A stretch of DNA of 47,272 nt, taken from positions 226,997 through 274,268 of the forward strand of contig JBNGIQ010009386.1 in assembly GCA_049999765.1 (NCBI GenBank), read 5' to 3'. Below the pieces are notes generated by a model. That model saw only the letters and a program-made list of their open reading frames with translations, ran no database searches and had not been told where the DNA came from. A program made the translations under genes and the position numbers. This document shows positions 29,474 through 42,587 of the stretch, one piece after another. The first letter of the stretch is position 1. Each line of letters starts with the position of its first letter. The stretch comes from Phaeoceros laevis (taxonomy: Eukaryota > Anthocerotophyta > Anthocerotopsida > Notothyladales).

Positions 29474-31159
29474 TCATCGAGGCAAGTCTGCATGCCCGCT
29501 GTAGTTTGGACGAAGATTAGCAAGATAGTCAGGAAACGGGGATTTTGATCCCCATTCTGGTCTTGTCACTTGCTGCTGCTGGACTGAGTCTTGTGTTTGC
29601 AACGGCTGTTGTTTGGAGGGTACAAAAACGGCAGACCCAGGGTGCCCCCAAGTTCCGCCAGATGATGGTGCTGCTATCCATGGAGACTGTGAATCTCTGG
29701 TTGCTGAATTTAAGCCGATGCCAAGTGGAGCTCCCGACCCGTAAAAACCATGACTTCTGGGGTCGGAACTTCCAAGAGATTCCAGAAGTGTCCTCTCCCA
29801 TTCTTGAAGGCTTTCGGCTGCCGGAGCTTGCCCCCCATTTATGGAAACACGGGTGTAAGGAAAGCTGCTGGACATATGTTGTAGGCCACTCATTGGTATC
29901 ACAGCCTTGCTGCTCGTCGGTGCCCCTGCGATGTCCAGTCTTTCTAATTCCTCAGGTGTAGACCCTGTCAAAAAGTCATCGGGTACAGCATGTGAGCTCA
30001 GTGCCTCCCCTGCCACATTTCCCACATGTGTAACACCTTGCTGGCGTGCAGGATGCTTATCATCCCTTGCAAATGCCCTAGAGGACTGTAACCCACGGCC
30101 CAAGTGTTGGGAGGAACTAGAGCTGCTCCGAGATCTTGCCAACACATGAGTATGTCTTTTTTGAGCTACGCGGAACGACAAGCGGCCAAGTGAACCTTGG
30201 AGACTTCCGGCACGCAGTAGAGACTTGAAAGCTGGCTGTTCTGCAGCTGTTTTGATGGCATCGGTCACCTTCTTCAAGTCGGAATCCATAAACTCTAACT
30301 TCAGCGGGGTCTGTGAAGCCTCTGGTATACCACAGGCTTCACAGAGTTCACAAAACGCTAAAAGCCTCCCCGTCTGCTCAGAAGCTTTTCGACAGACTTG
30401 GAGGAGCTGCAAGGCCTCTGAGAGCTGCAAAACATCCAACCTCTCCATCAATTCCCGAATACGGCATCCAGTTTCTTCCTGTATGCTGTAGCTATCCCTG
30501 ACCACTAGTCGCAGAGCACCTAAAACCACATCGTTCTCAGCTGCAATACCATCCACTTCACACTTGACGGCTTCCTGCAAAAGTGCTTGAAGCGCAGATA
30601 TATCCTCCAATAGCTCCTCGGTAGACAGGTAAGGTATCCTCTCTTCATGAGCACCGCCCTTTATCTCCAGAAAGGATCCCAGCACTTTGCTGCATATTAA
30701 ACGCTCATCAAGAAAACGAGCATACCTCCTCACCCACGAAGATAGTGCCCAAGCGAGAGCCCCCGAGTCATCCTTGAAATTGGAAAGGTTGAAGTAGTCA
30801 CGGGTTCCATTAGAGAAGAAAGACAGGTGGTCTTGAAACAAAAATCCTCCCTCCTGCAGCGTGCGGTGGAGGACTATGAGACACTTCAGAGCAACGGCCC
30901 AATTCTGTGTCTTTGTCAACCGCCTCACCAGAGTCCTCGTACAATACGACACTCGCAGCCGAGACCCTCTCCCGGCCGCGAGTATAGTCTGCACATGCCT
31001 TTCCTCCGGAGGACATTCGTCATGACTAGTGGCCATCACAATTGCGAGATGCGTGCCTGGAAAGCTGCTGGTTGCCAATGCCAATCCTCTCCCCACCTGG
31101 TCCTTCAAAATATCGAAGAACCTCCTGATCTTCAGCCTCCGCCTCCGCCATTCTGCCAT
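29474..31159 (-). CDS. ANTH-domain clathrin assembly protein (CALM/AP180 type)
   Basis: The protein has 561 residues in one exon. The first ATG in frame is at 31157-31159 (MAEWRRR); the seven codons before it lack an ATG. Residues about 12-290 form an ANTH domain. Recognisable parts are the HDECPPEERHVQTIL helix start (46-60), LKCLIVLHRTLQEGG (91-105), DYFNLSNFKDDSGALAW (121-137) and RRYARFLDERL (144-154). ANTH proteins bind PI(4,5)P2 at the plasma membrane and help assemble clathrin coats. The C-terminal half is Ser- and Gly-rich and disordered, as expected for the clathrin/AP2-binding tail, but I see no DPF or NPF motif. Plant members read VKAT...PPKERH at the lipid site. Here it is VMAT (Met42) and PPEERH (Glu52), so two lysines are gone. 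The frame is otherwise intact. Confidence 0.9.
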   Translation of the reverse strand: MAEWRRRRLKIRRFFDILKDQVGRGLALATSSFPGTHLAIVMATSHDECPPEERHVQTILAAGRGSRLRVSYCTRTLVRRLTKTQNWAVALKCLIVLHRTLQEGGFLFQDHLSFFSNGTRDYFNLSNFKDDSGALAWALSSWVRRYARFLDERLICSKVLGSFLEIKGGAHEERIPYLSTEELLEDISALQALLQEAVKCEVDGIAAENDVVLGALRLVVRDSYSIQEETGCRIRELMERLDVLQLSEALQLLQVCRKASEQTGRLLAFCELCEACGIPEASQTPLKLEFMDSDLKKVTDAIKTAAEQPAFKSLLRAGSLQGSLGRLSFRVAQKRHTHVLARSRSSSSSSQHLGRGLQSSRAFARDDKHPARQQGVTHVGNVAGEALSSHAVPDDFLTGSTPEELERLDIAGAPTSSKAVIPMSGLQHMSSSFPYTRVSINGGQAPAAESLQEWERTLLESLGSSDPRSHGFYGSGAPLGIGLNSATRDSQSPWIAAPSSGGTWGHPGSAVFVPSKQQPLQTQDSVQQQQVTRPEWGSKSPFPDYLANLRPNYSGHADLPR

Positions 31160-32717
31160 AGCAGTACGGTGCAAAAGCAAGTGTTTTGCTCTAGTCGATG
31201 TCTACTTCTCCTTGAATCCAGTGAACAATTCTGAATCTCGGCCATCATCTCTCACTGACCTCCTTGAGGCCAGTTTGTCCATCTGAAGTGCTGACAGTCT
31301 CTCTAATTGCAAGTCAAGTCGAAGATCCACCGAATTCCGCCTTGCACCCTAGTACCAGTCTCCCTTCCCCAGATCCCATCCCGTGGAGTGCCCGCGTCCA
31401 TCTTCTGCCATCCTCTGCTCCAATCTGAAACCAGTCATGGTGAACCCCTAGGGCCGGGCTAAGAGACAGTCCACTAGGAAGACAGAATCTTACAGAATCA
31501 GAAACTCGAAGCACAGCGTATCCAGCTTAGCCGGGACAGCAGCTAGCTCAAAACCCCGGACGTCATTGGAGCTCAAATCCGTGAAGCCGCAAATTTACCA
31601 GTTCCGACAAGCAAGAGTATCCTCCAGCCCCGCTGCAGAATGCAGCTACACTACTTCAGGAAGTCACAAGTCCATGATGTGCCGAGCCTGGATTGGTCCG
31701 GTTGGGACCGTTAGAGCCGCCTGCCTGGCTGTAAGCTCGTGGAGGCTCGGATAATAGCACTCGAGTTGACTCAGCCAATGGGAAGGAAGGAGGAAAGTAA
31801 GGTATTACGGAGGGCTGGGCCCACCGCGCTGTTACTGTTCACTGTTCGTTGCTGCTGCTGCTCTACTCCACCCCGCAGTTGCCACCGCTCCTGCTCATCG
31901 CAGCTACCACTGCTCACCGCGTTGCTGATGCCGAAACCTTGAATCGTTTCGAAGCAAGAGAATATGCGGATCTTCATGGGAATATCGAGTGTCAAAACGT
32001 TTCTTGTCACCGATGCGATGTCACTTCAAAACTGTACATCTATATTAGGATGAGTTGACCATTCAGCGTATAATTGGTCAGTCCTGTGCTTCGCAGGGAG
32101 GCTGCAATTTGACGAAATGCAGGTTCACAAGCTTGCCTGCAAGGCCGCTAAATTGGCTAAAATCCTGCTTGTTTTGTGAAGCCTCTCGAGAACCCTGAAA
32201 ACTGTTGATGAGACAAGCTTGCACAGTAGCTCGAGGCAGTCCACCTTAGCAGATGAGCAACTGCTGCTGCACCAGGAGCACGTAGAGATAAGACGGCAAG
32301 ACAGAAACGGCAGCAAGTAGTATGATCCTGTAAAGAGCGACAAAAAATCCAGCACATTACAGTAACACGCCATAGCGTCAAACATCACTGAGTCTGCAGG
32401 GTACTTGGACGCCAGACGCTCAGCAACAAGGGCCGGAAGTACCTTTGAAACGTTTCAAGCAGCGGCATCCCCCTTTCTAATGAGTATCTGCGTCTCCTGT
32501 ACATTGGGTTGGCATGTATGCACAACAGAAGATGGCAATCCTTCTACTTCCGAGTTATGGTGCTGTACAGCAGTACCTTGGCAAAAAAAGAAGCGCAACT
32601 GCCGGGATTCAAAACCTTGATGATCTTGGGCAGAAGAGTGTACCCATTTCATTGACCTCACGTTGGCAGAACATAAATGTCCCTGTCCTCAGCAGGCAGC
32701 CTTCCCGACCTTCTCTG
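31160..32717. other. promoter side of the ANTH gene and 3' region of the GMI1-like gene
   Basis: No supported gene. A short (GCT)n tract lies near 31848-31862. Short frames on both strands have no recognisable features. Confidence 0.4.
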
Positions 32718-35700
32718 TTACTGGTTGATTGATTCCATTTCTCCTTGCCACTGTGCTACTAACGACCTTTCCTTTGCCTCCTCCTCAGCCGCCAAAGCCA
32801 GCGTCTGCTGAAACTTGACTAGCAGTCGTTGGGGCTCTCGTCTGCTCACAACTTTCTCCTCATGGGCTTTTTTATCTTGATTATATTCTGCCTTCAAGGC
32901 CTCCCGTGTCTTCATTCTGTCAAATGCATCACGAGCAGGTGGGAGAAGACTGGCCGCAACCCTTTCTTCATAAGGGACTGTTGCATAAAGAAGTCCTGAA
33001 TTACGGCTGCAAATGCACATTAAGGTGTTAGTGGGACTAGCTCAACTGATGACAACAATGGCAGCAGTACAGTTTGCATCTTGAGGATGGTGAACTTTGA
33101 GAAGAAAAATCTTATCACACCTGCTCTGTCCGAGATCTCGCCGCGCATTGCCTCTCCAAATGCCTCCATCAAGAGAGACAGCACCCTTAAAGTCCCATCC
33201 TGCTTGGTGTGTAATAGCCCGGAAAGCTTCCACATTTTCCCTGGTATCGAATACTGGCAAATACTTGTATACATCGAACAACAATGACTCCCGAAGGCCC
33301 ACATTCTGTCCACGGATTTGTATGCGAATTTGCAAGTGTTCGTCCCGCAGATGTATCAAGTTCACAGCATGTGCTAGAAACCCTCTTGGGCATCCTCTAC
33401 TCTGGGGTAGCCGCGGTGGATCCATGTTTAGAAGCTGCTGGGGATGACCTCGGATCACAGGATCCTGATTATCGGGTCTTTTGAAGGTCCTGTGCATATC
33501 AGACAAAACAGCATGTAGTGACATAAGGTGACCTTTTGGCCCAACCAAGACTGTGTGAGCCGGCATACATACTTTTAGACTGATCCACACTTACACATCA
33601 ACATCCAAGGCACATCAGAATGCTAAAATCAGTTATTGCTGGAAGTTCTCTTAGTTCATCTACCTCAAGTACTCCAAGATAGTTATGGAGTATCGGCCTT
33701 TGATCTCGTAGTTTCGGCTCCTTGCAAAAGCTCCCAGGCCTCCGGTTTGATCCACTTCGCCGGTTGTGCTGTAGGATTCCAAAGCTAATGACCCTCTATA
33801 GGTCTTGCAGACCAAAAGGGCCATCGATGACCCCAGATAATCCGACAAGACACTGCAAAGCATCAAGTGTATCAATCGACATACGATGCAGGAGAGACAG
33901 AGAAGAGATCAACAAAGCTCTGCCTACAGCTGAAACTCAAAAGCATGCATGCCATACCCCTTAATATGTGGAACAATACCTATTGAGTGCTGCACTCTCA
34001 ACTCGACCAAGGGTAGCAACGAGCCCAAGAACATCAGCAGCAGCCGGATCCCCACTTTGTAGGGACAAGAAGCCATTTGGTTGACGACCTGCTAACAGAG
34101 CCAGGGCGGCTGCATATCCGCTCCTACCCTTGTGTTGATGCAAGTCCCTGTAGATTTCCACCTCAGTTCGTACTGCTTTTTCTTTTTCTCTCTCTAAAAG
34201 CTCCACATCACTTTGGTGATGTGCACCAATCCTTTCATGGCTGTCTTCAACTGCTTTCAATTGACCTGCACATGTCAAGTAATCCACTTCAGGACAACTT
34301 AACTTGGCCAGTTTGACACAAACTCTTGGCTAATCAACCAAGCAAGACGCGTTGATGTGTGACAGTGGGATTTCCTGACACAGACCTTCAATTTTTGCAA
34401 TGTCTTCTTCAATCAATCTCAGTTCCTCAGTAAAAGCATCAATCCTGTGCTGTGCTTCTCTTCTCTGTTGCTGCATCCTCTGAACTTTCTGCAGCAACAA
34501 AGGTGAAGGTGGTAACAATTCATGAAAGCAAAAGCTTAAGGTAAACAAACACCAACACAGACATGCTGAATCATACCTCCGATTGTTCTTGGATTGCTCG
34601 GGTTACGCACCACTGTGACCAAGATATCTGGCAGAGAAAATTGGAACTCTTTTTGTTTGTGCATGAATATTCGCAACTGCAGTTTAGGTTCAATAACTTG
34701 AAAAGGAAGGTCATCAAAGGTTGCTTGACCTCTTTCCACAGTGGAAATAAATTCTTGCAAAGTGCCTACAGACCGAGCTGTAATATCCAACCCAAATAAC
34801 CGGTTACAACGATTCCCATGCTTGTCAACAACAGTAATAATTAGTTTATGCTGATTATGCCCTGCTTCCATTCCCGTGGGAGGCCCGTGGTGTACAGTCA
34901 ATGGCAGAAAAACAGGCTCAAGACTTGGCATATGTTCAGAGGCTAGAGAAAATCTTAGCTGATACTCTCCTGATTGAAAGGGAGTGGGAACTCTGCCAAA
35001 TGTTATCACAGTCGAGGTTTTCCCATCACTTTGAACTGGCTCAGCTAGCTCGCCAAAATGTTGTGGATTCTCTCCACGAACAATGCCTTCCTTGGAACAG
35101 ACAGCCACACATAAACATATCCTTTCCTTCAAACTTTGTCCATCAGCTGCCTCGACAGCAACTGCCATGCTAGGCAGATGCTGTACATCTTCACCATCAA
35201 GAGACACAACTATAGGAGAAGGATCAATCAACCTAAGAAAGGCCGGATAGTTTCCTGCAGTTACATGCACTGTAAAAGAGGCTGCTGCCTGACAAACTGA
35301 AGTATCGGAGGGCCTAACATAAATAACATAGGTTCCAATATCTACATCAACACGAAAAGATTCAAAATGTGCCCGCCCCTGTTTCACTGATTCTGAATGT
35401 ACAGCCCAGCCAGGGGAACCTTGTGTGTCCATTTGCAAAAGAAATTCCTCATTAGTCTCACATAAATTACCACTTGCGTCCACCAAGTGTACATCGAAGG
35501 ATGGGAGGATCCCGTATCTGGGTACCTTCACCGTTTTCAACTGCTGATATCCACCGTGATGAGCCTCATATCCAGGTTTTGACAGGAACACTGACAACTT
35601 ATCAGGTTTCCCGTGCCTTAATCCAACACTCCAGCTCACAAGATTCTCACCTGCCACATGTCCCCAATCACCTCTGAGCGTGACTGTATAAATCCCAGCA

Positions 35701-38700
35701 GGGCCCGTCAACTTGAAGTTTGATGCATATCCGATAAGCCCCTCTTCAAACAATGATTTGATATCCAGATCTTCAACCGTCCAACAATCAAGTGGAAACC
35801 GACTCCTTTTAGAATCGTTCAAGCTTACAAGCTTTGCTTCAATCGTAAGCTGTCGACAGAGCACCAAAAACATGATGTCAGGGGGGCTGGTATACACCAA
35901 AGAAAAGGCTGACAACAACAAACGGCCTGAATGGGACAAAGCACATACCCCTTCAATCATCTCTTGCTGCAATCTGCCTGGTTGACCACTCTCTGCGACT
36001 GGAACAAATGCTGCTGAGCATGATTCCCCACAACCTGTCCATATTATATCATTTTGACCTGGCTTTGCCGCCAAACGAACAGCAAGGTCCATCTCAATTT
36101 TTACCTGTTTTCAACATGCTTCTACATCATGTTATAGGTTTCGATAGAGACATGAAGGTGAAATTGAGAGGCATAAGCATCGTAAATCGTCTGGTACCTT
36201 CACCACAATCTTCACACTTGGATATTGTGTATGAGAAATCTCAGCACACCAGGGTCCAATTACTGACGGTAACACCACAGGGGGCAGGTTGCAACTCCCA
36301 GATCTCAGAGGGAACAGAGTACAGTGGTTCCAGTTGCCTTGTAGGTTATGTGAGCCACCATCCATCGACTTGTCAATGGTACCTGCCTCATCTATTACAT
36401 CAACTACGAGATCACAAAGCGATTGCCCCAAAAAGCACATATCCGGGATCTGATACAAGAACAGTTATACCCAGGTGAGCTAGACATTCAGCTCAGAAAC
36501 AAACTGGATGTCTTGCACTTGCTCTTTAACAGTTCAGGCGTTACCTGTTCCCTTAATCGCAGAGTTCTAAACACCACTTTAAAGGGCACTTCTAGGAGCT
36601 GTGATCGTTCTTCACTCAAGATCATGACTTCCCCTACATTCAAAACTCCATTAGCTCAGAAGTACGTTTCCAGGAACACATGTATAGCTGACCTCATTTC
36701 CAGCTCAATTAGTACTACATTCAAGCACGAGGCAATAAAACGCTAGTACAGCTGAATAAATGCCTTAGCCTGAGCAGGGCAGTCCACAGAACCTGAAGAT
36801 CCATATGTTCCTGTTACTTTAAGGTTTCCTCCCAGGTCAAGAGATCCATCGTCTTGGAGCTGAACCTGCGAGCATAGAGAAAAGTAAACCAAAATTGTTG
36901 ACAATGTAGGATAGTTCAAAATTTAAATGGCTGTAACAATTGAAAAATCCAGCCACAGTCGTAAGTTCTGTTACTGAGCAATACCACGTCCTTTTGGATG
37001 CGCAGGAACACTAAACTCTCCAGTTTGACCACAACTCTCTGGCTGCTATCAACTTTGTTTCCAGCCCCATCAAATCCCTGTTTCACAAAAAACCATTCAG
37101 CACAATTCGACTGTGCAGTGAATGCAACGACCGACAATATACATGGTTACCTGGAACATGAGCTCCCTGATAACATCTCCAGGTTTGAAAGACACATTCG
37201 TGAAGTCTTGACTGTGCTTGAGTTCCACTGAGGCCAAGAGTCCTGGTAGAACTGGAGGTACAGGACAACAGCGGCAAGTAAATATCTTGCCGGACCCCAA
37301 AGTTCATACTACACCTATTTGCCAATCGTATCTGTCAGTAGCTCTACTTCTGTGCAGGCACTAACTGAAGCAAAACCTTGGATGTCCACATCTTGAAATT
37401 TGGAGTCTGGAAGCTGGAAACGTAGAACAGCTTTATATCGAGGTTGAACAGGGCTTAAGTTCCCAGCGCTAAAATGTAAATCCTGCATGTTCCAAGACCA
37501 TCCAGGACTGTGATGATCAGATTGTATCTCGAGGAGAAGCAAAAATGCAGGAACCTTCAGAGTCATGATAAGCCACCACATAACAACTACCTGAATGATT
37601 ACCCCCTTCTTGTCTGTTGTCAAGGACACCATCTTCCAGACAGCTGTAATACCAAGATCATTCCCCCCAGGTGCAAGAACTTGCATGCCGAGCTGCAAAT
37701 CATTGACCTCCTCTTGGTTCTTGAATACTTGATAATTACCATACTTGTCTAACTTCTGCAGCAGAAATGATCTTGAACCTGTCTCGTCCAGTCTGGACAA
37801 TTATAGACGGTAAATTAAATCAGCGCAATGGTGGTTGGTTATCAATGCAATCGTCAACTTAAATAGTCCACATGTGTGAAGGGTGCAAACCGGAACTTGG
37901 TAGTTGTAGAGTCTCTAGAGTGCTGCAAAATTTTCCATTCAGCAGTCTGCTCTGCTGGCTTCACCCTGAGAACGTATTCCTGATCACGAACTTCTTTAAA
38001 CTTCTCACTCACCTGACAAAATTGCAATCACTTAAAACCCCAGAACTGATCAGCAGTTCAATCAACTACATCTCCTGGAAGCTACAATGGCGCACCCCTA
38101 CTAACCAGTGAGAAAGTGAAAAAAAAGTTGCCCTCTCTATCTAGTGTGCCTCCAAAGTTTGCCTCCTGGAGGTTAAACTTGTACACTCCTTTGACACCTG
38201 CAACTGCCGTAGCTTTGCAGGTCAGCTGAAATAGCTGCTTCCTTTCACTCTCCCTAGGACCAGAGAACTCTGCGCGCATGTTAAGCTCCATTGGCTCTGC
38301 ACAGATTGAAGCCTGCTTGCTACTCCCGCTGCCATGCTTTGTTCGAACTACAGCTACAAACTGTGTGGGCAGAACAAACCAAGCGCTGTTTGCAGAACTC
38401 AACTTCACAGGTCACTAGAACTGACATCATTTATGCCCCAACTTTGGGACTCTTCGTAACCTAACAGAGCAATATGGCTAGGAGCCTTGCTTTGGTTCTC
38501 TTGTTCCTTCCGCTGCCATTGTTGTTCAGTAACGCACACACTCTGATCAAGGTTGAAGCACTCCTTGTGAGCAAACCTCAATGTTGTGCAGAACGCGAAG
38601 AGAATTGAGAATCTCTTGACTAGCATTCCTTCTCGCAACAAAAAAATGGGACAAAGAGACCACTAGACCTTTTCAGAGGTAAGTGCAAATATTGGAAACA

Positions 38701-41700
38701 ATTTGGACTTCCCCAATTGGAACAGCATGATTGAACCCTCTGGAATTATCTGACTGCCATTGGTGTCCATCACGTCCAGTGGTCTACAAAAGGCAAACGT
38801 TGTCAGACCTAGTACACTATATGCCACACGCTACAGCCAGAATTCAAATATATGATGTCAAATAGCTCAAGAACATACCTGCAAACCATCCACACTTCAC
38901 CTGCATATTGCAGCAGAACGAAGATTGAGATGCTGAGGATCCTGGATGTGCCTACTCAGGATAACTATCTATTGAATTCATTATAAAAGCACGAACATCA
39001 TGTACCATTTTCCCCATCTTGCAGAGAATGGAAAAAGAACTCGACAGTGGCAAACAGGTCTCTGTTTAATCCACGTAGCCCCTTCTGCAACTTGATTCTC
39101 AAAGGAGCCTTTGTTGTGTCCCAGCTGTTCTTTCCATCTTCTATATGAGTATGAAACAGAAAACCTATATATAAGGCAAGCATTAGCTGATTTTGACGTG
39201 TTGTTCTAAACATCCAAACGCTACAACTCCACATCTCCTAAAGCATTATCAGCGTACCTCCAGGAGAGCAGTTGGTCTGTGTACACCAGTCCTCAAGCCC
39301 CTTGTGTTTGAAGACATAAGTTGGAGTATCGTTCTTGGGAAAAGTGATCTCCTCATCAAAACTTTCATGCATGGCCTTCAGCCAAGCCCTATACTCCTTA
39401 ACTAGTTTGTCTGGAGTAATAGATTTACCATTTCGACTAATACAAACCTTGACTCCAATTCCTGTAGAAGTGACGCAGTAAGAACAAAGGACGCACCTCT
39501 ATACCGCTGAGCATAAAATTCAGGAAAATGTGACATGCCAGAGATTGACGTCTTCAACATGCCCTGATCGTTTGCGCCCAGGTTTCTCGCAGCAACAGTA
39601 AAGGGATGATCCTTGTCCAGTGCAGTCTGCATTACAGAAAACACTCACAGATAGTTGGAATTTGCTTTACAAATAAATATCTGTAGAAGTTCGAGTTTCC
39701 TCAGATCACCTTGGTTTGAGTTGGGAAAAAGCCTGCATCTGTATACAGGCAGGCTTTCACACGCTTTGCCCACTGCCTGTGTACTCCATCCTTACCAGGC
39801 CTTGGACAAACCTCCATGAACGGTAGCAAGGGCTGTCACATGTGCAAACTTAATCACCACAAGTAGCAGCAATTAGCATTTCAGTTTCTGTTGGAACAGG
39901 TCGCAAAGTTCACCCATTTGGTCTCTGGTAGCAGCCGCCCTAGCCACCGTACAGTAACCCGACGCATTGTGTGGAATGTCTCTCCAGGTTTGATACAGTC
40001 TAGTTCATCAAGAACCGATTCAAGCGCCTCCTTGCCCTGTGATTACCACGATCAGCTTCTGAGCAATGCTCAGCATATTCAACCAAGAACAAATGTGTTC
40101 TGCACTCTCCCGTTGATTCTACCTACCTTGATGTTCGGAAAGTATTGACAGCAAAGTCTTGCATGAGCTTCATCCTTGGCCTTTACACCAGTTTGTTCTG
40201 AATATGCTGTTCGAAAGAGTCAGCTTATGAGTCACTTCTCGAGTTCTGATGGAAAATCTAGCATCAATAGAGACAAGGCTGTTTGGTCTAGAATCCACAC
40301 CATCAGGATCCATTCTGAAATGCAAATCAACAGAAAAATCTTCGGCAGTACAAGAGTTCTTGTTGGAGACCGTGACCTCACCCCCTTCCACTTCTGTCAA
40401 GTTTTGTCCATTGACCTAGTCTCAACACCAAAGTTCTCAGGTTTTAGTACTAGATATCTGAACAAGAGATTTTTCACCTGTTCAAATCAATCTGCCCATC
40501 AGAGCACCCCACATCAAACACAGTGAATAGATCCTCTAACCTCAAAGGACACAGGAAAAATGGTGCGAAAGGACTTTCCGACATCACTTTGAATATACGG
40601 AGCGTATATATCCTTGAGCATCTGCTTTAGAGAGAGTTCTCTAAACATGATGTCATCTTGCGTCCTACCACCACGGCCTGTCTTAGTGATATCATATTGC
40701 TTCCTAAGCTGTGTTATTTCCACCTGCATAGAAGCACGAACCCGAGAAGAAACGTAACTGATCTATGCATCTAGTCGGAGAGAAGGAATATCTCTGACTT
40801 GTAGGGTTCAAGCCTCGTGCTTAGCACAGAATATGGAGCATGTACACCAAATTTCAAAAGCCAATTGAACCTTGGTGAAACTTCCATGCGTGGCCTTCTC
40901 TTTCTCAATCTTGGACATGGGTCTGAGATCTCCAGGGACCTGCAAGCAACAACCAAGACAATTATCAGCAAGAGATTGCTCAAGGACAATCTGTCAAGAA
41001 AGTAAGCGTTTAGTCAAGATATACCATCCATTGTTGGCTGAGAGTGTCAGGGTTCGCGATGAGACTGCCGACCATTGGTTCTGATTTCTTCTTTGAATAC
41101 ACTGTCACGGCACTGCAACCAAAATGAAGTTAGTACCTCAAACACCCATGAGGAATTGTTTCTGAAACTGTTCGCACCCATGTTCAACTGTTTTGGCATA
41201 TGTCGACTGACCTTCCTATGCTGAGTGCTGATGCCGGACCTCCTGCACCATACATTCCAAGGTACGGCTGCACAAATTGTTGACAGCTGTTTCAATCAAG
41301 TCCCATCTGCAATCAAGATGAGGGTTTGCAAGCACATGCTAACCAGCAAAATTGGAGGCGGCAGTTGGCTGCTCCCCATTGCCTGATAATGAACATTTCG
41401 ATGAGACGAACTTCCAAATGTAAACCTGTGGAAGGTGAAGTACGTGCAGCAGTAATCAGATCAGATGGCAGTCGCGACTGGGTAACGAACATACACCAGC
41501 TAGTACAGGTTAGCCTACCGCATGGCAATCGAATCGGGACCGTCATCTGCACTCATGCCTTTGCCATTGTCGAAGATGGTTATCTTGTCAGGCTCAATAT
41601 CAACACTGAAGGTTTGGGTTAGAATGAGAATAGTAGCACTATTTCATAACAGGCCATGTCCATCACACGTTGCACTGCTCGTACCAACGGCATAAATCAC

Positions 41701-42587
41701 CTGATATGTCTAAGTCCAACGACATCCCAAACTGCTTGCAATGCGTTGTCCTGTCCATGGATAGATGCCAGCAGCCACATCTTAGGGTATACAGCTGCTG
41801 ATGCCTTGAAGACTATGATAGGGCCTCGGTAAGCAAGGGCACTTACCACTTGGTCAGCAAGAGCTGTTGCTAGAGTATAGCCTAGCTTTTGCCTTGAAAT
41901 TATCTCCTTGGTAGGAGTAACGTTCCACATCTCCTCATCGCCATACAAGGCATCGGGACTCCCATCCTACCAACATCCACGCGACTGTTGGTTTAGCAAA
42001 AGTGTATCTTGTGTTCGAATCATCAATGTTTCACGTCTCCAACAGCTGCCTACCACAAGCAGCACTGTTCGGTTTCCCTGTAGACACTGGATGAAGCTTT
42101 GCAAGTCCTTATCAGTTTGAATCAGAGGCACATCTTTGTCAATTGGGTCTTGGAGCCACAACTTGCCCTCCCAGTCTATGTTTTCCGAATATTGAGGGCC
42201 CTTCTCCCTGGCTTGCTGCTCCAGTCTCCCCAAAAACTGCAGAAGCGATATGGGATGTTCCTTGTCGAGCCCCATCCGCACACACCTTCTGTTTGGGAGA
42301 AGGACTTTGAGCGCCAGAGATTTAGACTGAAATTCCAATGAATTAGCCTGATCTGCCACTGATATAGACTGAATTGCCACTGCACTGCTCCGTTTCTTCC
42401 GTTTGGACTCTGGCCCATCAGGCGTTCTGGCCAGCATCATGGCCTTCTCGTGAACATCTCGGCTGGGCACTGAGCCTCCAGGGCTTGACATGGAGCTTCC
42501 AGACACCTCCGGAGGGACCACAGCCAGGCCACTGGAAGAGGCAAGAGCCTCCTGCACGGGGCGCTTGCCAGACCTTTGAGACACCAT
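32718..42587 (-). CDS. GMI1: GMI1-like protein: GHKL ATPase plus SMC-hinge, many short introns
   Basis: The gene spans about 9.9 kb with more than 20 introns, mostly near 100 bp. Exon 1 is 42587-42054 (first in-frame ATG) and has the NLS-like SKRKKRSS, then KVLLPN...WLQDPIDKD. Exon 2 is 41966-41847 and exon 3 is 41750-41701; together they read TALADQVDNALQAVW, the ATPase N-box. Exon 4 (41605-41519) has ITIFDNGKGM, the second ATP-binding motif. Near 41.25 kb is PYLGMYGAGGP, near 40.87 kb HGSFTKVQ, near 40.6 kb LKDIYAPYIQ, near 40.38 kb EGGEVTV and near 39.94 kb GRLLPE. A large block at about 34.58-36.09 kb holds beta-rich repeats, probably with one in-frame intron. A coiled coil follows (34.33-34.5 kb). 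The hinge is at 33.1-34.2 kb: ADVLGLVATLGRV, YLGSSMALLVCKTY, GLRESLLFDVYKYL, GAVSLDGGI. The stop is at 32718. In Arabidopsis, GMI1 acts in somatic DNA repair; DMS3 is a hinge-only relative. Junctions near 41.35-41.5 kb are unresolved. Confidence 0.9.
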
